A stretch of 9,481 nucleotides of DNA from an uncultured Bacteroidales bacterium. Its GTDB lineage: Bacteria; Bacteroidota; Bacteroidia; Bacteroidales; Paludibacteraceae. The notes beneath the pieces were generated by a model. The model worked only from the letters and a program-made list of their open reading frames with translations, did not search any database and had not been told where the DNA came from. Every line of letters starts with the position of its first letter. Positions within the stretch are counted from its first letter, which is position 1. Below, piece after piece: positions 6,513 to 9,481 of this stretch. A program made the translations under genes and the position numbers. Location of the stretch: assembly GCA_946619625.1 (NCBI GenBank), contig CAMOMF010000110.1, positions 1 through 9,481 of the forward strand, read 5' to 3'.

Positions 6513-7107
6513 TAGATGTCGTTTTTCTGCCTGAATAGACAAAAGAGACCGGAATGAAAACAGGAGATGTGACTTGTGCATTGCCAATCCGGATAGTTGG
6601 TTTTAGCAGCACATTGACATCCGTTGGCTCGTTGGAAACGCCGACCAAGTTGCGGATCACCTTTGTGATAGTTGCGCGTTTGTCTGACTGAAGCAATGAT
6701 TTCATATCTACATTGATTTTCAACGGCAAGTCCGCTTCGCCTCCACCAACTACCATAAATGGCTCAATACTATTTCCTTCCGCCACTTCCACACTATCCA
6801 GAATAACCTTGTAATATAGGCTTTCCATCGCTGCTGTAGTCTGATTCGGATTGGTTACCCTCAGGTGAATTGTAAAACCCAATGGGGCAGGGGAGTTCCC
6901 CAATAAGCCGACTGCCAGTTTGGCAGCACCACCGAAAGACATCAGTTCGGTTGTACCCATATTCATAAAGGTGATATCCGACATTCTGCTATACGCATAC
7001 TTGCAGTCCTTCAACGCAATTGCTTGTTTGACAATTGTACATCCACACAGCATTGACAATCCTAATATGCTTGCCAATGCTACTTTTTTCAGATAAAATG
7101 CTTTCAT
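6508..7107 (-). CDS. LEA14-type (WHy domain) lipoprotein
   Basis: A 199-residue protein with a lipoprotein signal: basic start MKAFYLKK, hydrophobic core, and a lipobox LCGC ending at Cys23. Residues about 75-140 (PLGFTIHLRVTNPNQ, a middle strand region, then ADLPLKINVDMKSLL) match the pattern of the LEA14/WHy beta-sandwich: a polar strand, an N-P-N turn, then alternating hydrophobic strands. The DCKYAYSRMSDITFMNM segment after the lipid anchor is typical of Bacteroidota relatives annotated as LEA type 2 family. The family's biochemical role in bacteria is unclear; stress-related stabilising functions are suggested for LEA proteins. It starts nine bases after the serine hydrolase stop, so the two are very likely one operon. 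Its own stop lies inside the palindrome before groES. Confidence 0.75.
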   Translation of the reverse strand: MKAFYLKKVALASILGLSMLCGCTIVKQAIALKDCKYAYSRMSDITFMNMGTTELMSFGGAAKLAVGLLGNSPAPLGFTIHLRVTNPNQTTAAMESLYYKVILDSVEVAEGNSIEPFMVVGGGEADLPLKINVDMKSLLQSDKRATITKVIRNLVGVSNEPTDVNVLLKPTIRIGNAQVTSPVFIPVSFVYSGRKTTSN

Positions 7108-7116
7108 TTTACTTAA

Positions 7117-8274
7117 TTAGTATTCTTCAATAAAACATTGATACATACGACGAAGTGTGCCAATTAGAATATTTGCTTCATCTTCGTCCTCAATATCACG
7201 CGCACCATTACTGATAACTACAAAACCGTATTTTTCTTCCGGATGAAAGAACATGGCACTACGCATTCCGTATGCACTACCGGTATGACCGGTAAGCATA
7301 ACGCCATCAGAATACAAATCTGTTTGCCATAGTGCCAGACCATAATGTTCGTCATCACTGCGCGGCGTTTGCATGGAACGGGAAGACTGTTCCGAAATAA
7401 TGCGTACTGAATCCGGAGTGATGCCGTAGTTCATGTGCATCAGCATATACTTGGCAAGATCCAATGCAGACAATTTCATGCCGCCGGTAGGTGAGAATAC
7501 AGGTGTATCGTAGCCGAATTTGTAGTTGCGAAGGCGATCTCTCCTTGGGTTGTACGCCTCTTCGTCCATACACTCGAAATGGTTTCCGTCCCATTGATAC
7601 AGACTGGCAAATAGGGAAGAGTTCAGCGAATCAACGCAATACCCGCCATATAGTCCGAGCGGGTTGAGTATATGATGAACGATATACTGGTCAAAACGCT
7701 CCCCGGTGATTTTTTCCAAAAAAGAGCCTAACATGTTGTAGTTCAGGTTGCAATACTCATATCCTGTTCCAGGCTGATAGTCGTTGTAGCAATTAGCATA
7801 ATTGGGGTTAGTGGCAGGATTGATAACATCCAGCGTAAAATAACCTTCCTCATCATTCAGACTCGAAGTGTGAGACATTAGCATCTCCAGCGTAATCACC
7901 GTATCGGGATACTTGGGGTTGCGAATAGGGAAACCAGCCCAATCACTCACATCGGCATCAAGTGATACTACACCTTGTTCCACTAATTGCATGAATGCCG
8001 TTGCAGTAAACGACTTGCTGATAGAGGCAATACGGAACATGACAGAATCGTTCATGGGTTCGCCGGTCTCCACGTTTTTAACTCCGAAGTGATGTACATA
8101 GGCAATTTCGTTGTTGCGAACAAAAACTACCGACATACCCACATTCTCCATTTTTTTGCGAAATGGTACCATTTCCAACTCAAACCGCTTAGCGCGATAT
8201 TTAAGGTTGTAATCCGAGCACGAAGGCATTGCAATGCTTACGAAAAGCAGCAAAAAATATACAATTTTTCTCAT
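7117..8274 (-). CDS. Serine hydrolase of the beta-lactamase/penicillin-binding protein class C family, lipoprotein
   Basis: A 385-residue envelope protein. Residues 1-19 are a lipoprotein signal (MRKIVYFLLLFVSIAMPSC) with Cys19 as the likely lipidated residue. The catalytic set is complete: Ser84-x-x-Lys87 in the ASISKSFT stretch, Tyr174-Cys-Asn176 in place of the usual YSN, and His330-Thr-Gly332 in TGHTGSAYGMR. The spacing and the LLxHTSGL-like stretch (MLMSHTSSLN at 131-140) fit the PF00144 family, which includes class C beta-lactamases, DD-peptidases and esterases. The sequence does not say which substrate it uses; a peptidoglycan-related peptidase or an esterase is likelier than a true antibiotic-resistance enzyme. 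It is first in a likely two-gene operon with the LEA14-type lipoprotein. Its promoter ends only seven bases before the ATG. Confidence 0.9.
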   Translation of the reverse strand: MRKIVYFLLLFVSIAMPSCSDYNLKYRAKRFELEMVPFRKKMENVGMSVVFVRNNEIAYVHHFGVKNVETGEPMNDSVMFRIASISKSFTATAFMQLVEQGVVSLDADVSDWAGFPIRNPKYPDTVITLEMLMSHTSSLNDEEGYFTLDVINPATNPNYANCYNDYQPGTGYEYCNLNYNMLGSFLEKITGERFDQYIVHHILNPLGLYGGYCVDSLNSSLFASLYQWDGNHFECMDEEAYNPRRDRLRNYKFGYDTPVFSPTGGMKLSALDLAKYMLMHMNYGITPDSVRIISEQSSRSMQTPRSDDEHYGLALWQTDLYSDGVMLTGHTGSAYGMRSAMFFHPEEKYGFVVISNGARDIEDEDEANILIGTLRRMYQCFIEEY

Positions 8275-8281
8275 AACACTG

Positions 8282-8313
8282 CAAAATTACAAAAAAAGAT
8301 TGAAATATGCAAG
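8282..8313 (-). promoter_or_regulatory. Promoter of the serine hydrolase gene
   Basis: On the minus strand TAATTTTG (8289-8282) matches the Bacteroidota -7 box TAnnTTTG exactly. Twenty bases upstream lies CTTG (8313-8310), three of four matches to the -33 TTTG. The -7 box ends seven bases before the ATG at 8274, so the transcript would be leaderless or nearly so. Confidence 0.75.
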
Positions 8314-8318
8314 TAAAA

Positions 8319-8350
8319 TTTGCATAAATAGATATTTTTTTGTAATTTTG
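8319..8350 (+). promoter_or_regulatory. Promoter of the helix-hairpin-helix protein gene
   Basis: TTTG (8319-8322), a 20-base spacer and TAATTTTG (8343-8350) match the Bacteroidota primary promoter at every defined base. Transcription should start near 8357, giving a leader of about ten bases before the ATG at 8369. This supports the downstream start over the longer open frame that begins at 8234, inside the neighbouring gene. Confidence 0.85.
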
Positions 8351-8368
8351 TGGGCAAAAACTACCATT

Positions 8369-9256
8369 ATGCGACACGAACAAGCAATAGGAGCGTTACT
8401 AATCTGCCTTATAACCGCTATAATCGGAACTTCCGTGATGATGGTTCCTCGTTGCTTCCGTGGACCGCAAAACGATGTGCAGGCATTCTGTATTGACAGC
8501 CTTGCAGCCGATTCATTGCAACAGCAGTGGAATGCCGCACATCCGGCACGAAGTTATACTAAACGGAACCTTTCTTCTGTACATAACAGGGTAGATACTA
8601 TACCCGTTCAAATGCAGTATTTTGACCCCAATACCGCCGATTCTGTCACGTTATTGCAAGTTGGATTGCGCCCTTGGCAAGTAAAAAATATGCTACGTTA
8701 CAGGGCGAAAGGCGGCAAATACCGAAAACCGGAAGACATTCGCAAGTTATATGGAATGACCGACACTTTATATGCCAGCCTTGAACCATGGATAACCATC
8801 CCCGAAGAACAAAAAGACACCACCTTCGACACGCTGAAAGTTAGGGTAGGGCACGAGAAAAAAGACACTGTTCTCGAACTGAATCTGGCGGACACCGCCT
8901 CCCTGCAATATATACGAGGAATAGGTCCGGTCTTAGCCTGGCGAATTGTCCAATACAGGCAACAATTAGGCGGCTTTGTCAGCGTTGACCAATTGGCTGA
9001 AGTCGAGGGTGTTCCTGCTGAATCAGTTGCGCCGTTCTTCACTGTTGACACATCTCTGATTCGGATTCTGAACGTTAACCATGCCTCTGTCAAACAATTA
9101 TCTAAACACCCGTATATTCTATATGAGCAAGCGGTACAAATAAATGATTTGCGGCATCGGCGTGGAATAAATGGGGAAGAAGATCTACTTAAGCAGCATA
9201 TCTTCTCCCTGGAAGAACTGGAACGTGTCCGCCCATACCTCAGTTTCGAAAAATAA
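8369..9256 (+). CDS. Membrane-anchored helix-hairpin-helix protein, ComEA-like
   Basis: A 295-residue protein with one N-terminal membrane segment (about 7-26, AIGALLICLITAIIGTSVMM) and a soluble part likely facing the periplasm. After a linker come three helix-hairpin-helix units, each opened by an N-(A/L/H)-A-like motif: FDPNTADSVTLLQVGL at about 85-100, LNLADTASLQYIRGIGPVLA at 171-190, and LNVNHASVKQLSKHPYI at 234-250. The middle unit has the full GIG hairpin and a trailing YRQQLGGFVSVDQLAEVEGV. Such domains bind DNA without sequence preference. ComEA in competent bacteria has a similar layout, but no other competence gene is visible here, so DNA uptake is only one option. The frame is open back to 8234, yet ATG 8369 is preferred because the promoter ends at 8350 and this start gives a clean anchor. 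No clear terminator follows the stop. Confidence 0.82.
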   Translation: MRHEQAIGALLICLITAIIGTSVMMVPRCFRGPQNDVQAFCIDSLAADSLQQQWNAAHPARSYTKRNLSSVHNRVDTIPVQMQYFDPNTADSVTLLQVGLRPWQVKNMLRYRAKGGKYRKPEDIRKLYGMTDTLYASLEPWITIPEEQKDTTFDTLKVRVGHEKKDTVLELNLADTASLQYIRGIGPVLAWRIVQYRQQLGGFVSVDQLAEVEGVPAESVAPFFTVDTSLIRILNVNHASVKQLSKHPYILYEQAVQINDLRHRRGINGEEDLLKQHIFSLEELERVRPYLSFEK

Positions 9257-9371
9257 GGCGGTTCTAAAGCACTTCCGGTGCCCACAAGTCATCTTTTCAT
9301 TCGAAAAATACCATTCTTTACCGCTAAAATAGGTATAAAAACGAAAATATTTTCATTTTTCAGGCAAAAGA

Positions 9372-9403
9372 TTTGGTCATGTCAGAAAAAAGCAGTAACT
9401 TTG
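9372..9403 (+). promoter_or_regulatory. Promoter of the downstream tRNA gene
   Basis: TTTG (9372-9375), a 20-base spacer and TAACTTTG (9396-9403) match the Bacteroidota -33/-7 promoter at every defined base. Transcription would start near 9410, about 44 bases before the tRNA. The rest of the gap from 9257 is AT-rich; it holds a 12-base palindrome (GAAAATATTTTC, 9343-9354) and a four-base hairpin (GCAC 9269-9272 with GTGC 9278-9281), neither a convincing terminator for the gene ending at 9256. Confidence 0.85.
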
Positions 9404-9453
9404 CACTCGCTTTCGATAAGAAGTATCTGCTCATGTCGCTTCTTCGAACGCTT

Positions 9454-9481
9454 CGGGATTTAGTTCAGCCCGGTTAGAATG
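9454..9481 (+). tRNA. tRNA gene, 5' end only, possibly tRNA-Pro
   Basis: The last 28 bases fit the start of a tRNA: acceptor strand CGGGATT (9454-9460), the invariant T8 and A9, a D-stem GTTC (9463-9466) that pairs with GAAT (9477-9480) by three normal pairs and one G-U, and a D-loop AGCCCGGTTA with the conserved GG. A strong promoter lies 50 bases upstream. The anticodon lies outside the window. A C at position 1 is most common in proline tRNAs, so proline is a guess only. Confidence 0.7.

Larger units (their letters stand above)
8282..8350. repeat. 69-bp interrupted palindrome forming a divergent promoter
   Basis: Outer arms CAAAATTACAAAAAAA (8282-8297) and TTTTTTTGTAATTTTG (8335-8350) are perfect 16-base inverted repeats. 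Inner arms ATGCAA (8307-8312) and TTGCAT (8320-8325) are also inverted repeats, and both pairs share one centre at 8316. About 27 of the 34 symmetric positions pair. The arms contain both -7 boxes, and the inner repeats overlap both -33 boxes. Confidence 0.85.

Noticed and set aside
8234..8368. A 45-codon N-terminal extension of the helix-hairpin-helix gene.
   Set aside because: It would start inside the divergent serine hydrolase gene and run through both promoters; ATG 8369 follows the promoter directly.
9245..9310. An 11-base direct repeat, TTCGAAAAATA, at 9245 and 9300.
   Set aside because: One copy is in the end of the coding sequence and the sequence is AT-rich; chance is enough to explain it.
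9278..9463. A 61-codon open frame on the + strand.
   Set aside because: It overlaps the tRNA promoter and the tRNA start, is dominated by AT-rich sequence and has no recognisable domain.

Overview
The window looks like a stretch of chromosome from a member of the Bacteroidales (phylum Bacteroidota); the genus cannot be fixed by eye. Pointers are promoters of the Bacteroidota type (TTTG, about 20 bases, then TAnnTTTG), the near absence of Shine-Dalgarno sequences, a large outer-membrane protein with an N-terminal carboxypeptidase-regulatory-like domain, and a GroEL/GroES pair of Bacteroidota type. Most genes are housekeeping or conserved hypothetical. I see no CRISPR array, transposase, phage gene or toxin-antitoxin pair.

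Left, + strand: the C-terminal end of the riboflavin kinase/FAD synthetase RibF runs 11 bases ahead of a complete flavodiiron protein (FprA type), which uses FMN. An almost exact 22-bp tandem duplication covers the fprA stop codon. A hairpin with a T-run on its minus-strand side then separates this pair from the convergent gene that follows.

Middle, - strand, read right to left: a lipoprotein serine hydrolase (beta-lactamase fold), a small LEA14-type lipoprotein, groES, groEL, and a 968-residue outer-membrane beta-barrel protein. All five point the same way with short gaps. Two of the gaps carry a very similar element, TTGGCAC-N5-TTGNW, that resembles a sigma-54 (-24/-12) promoter: one before groES, next to a perfect palindrome that overlaps the stop codon of the LEA14 gene, and one before the outer-membrane protein gene, just ahead of a small hairpin. 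This suggests, without proving, that the chaperonin operon and the outer-membrane protein share a regulator.

Right: a divergent promoter region separates the serine hydrolase gene (-) from a helix-hairpin-helix protein gene (+). It is a 69-bp interrupted palindrome: both promoters lie in mirror image around a single dyad centre at 8316. Last come an intergenic region with a textbook promoter (TTTG-N20-TAACTTTG) and the first 28 bases of a tRNA gene cut by the window edge.

The strongest leads for follow-up are regulatory: the symmetrical divergent promoter, and the paired sigma-54-like elements.
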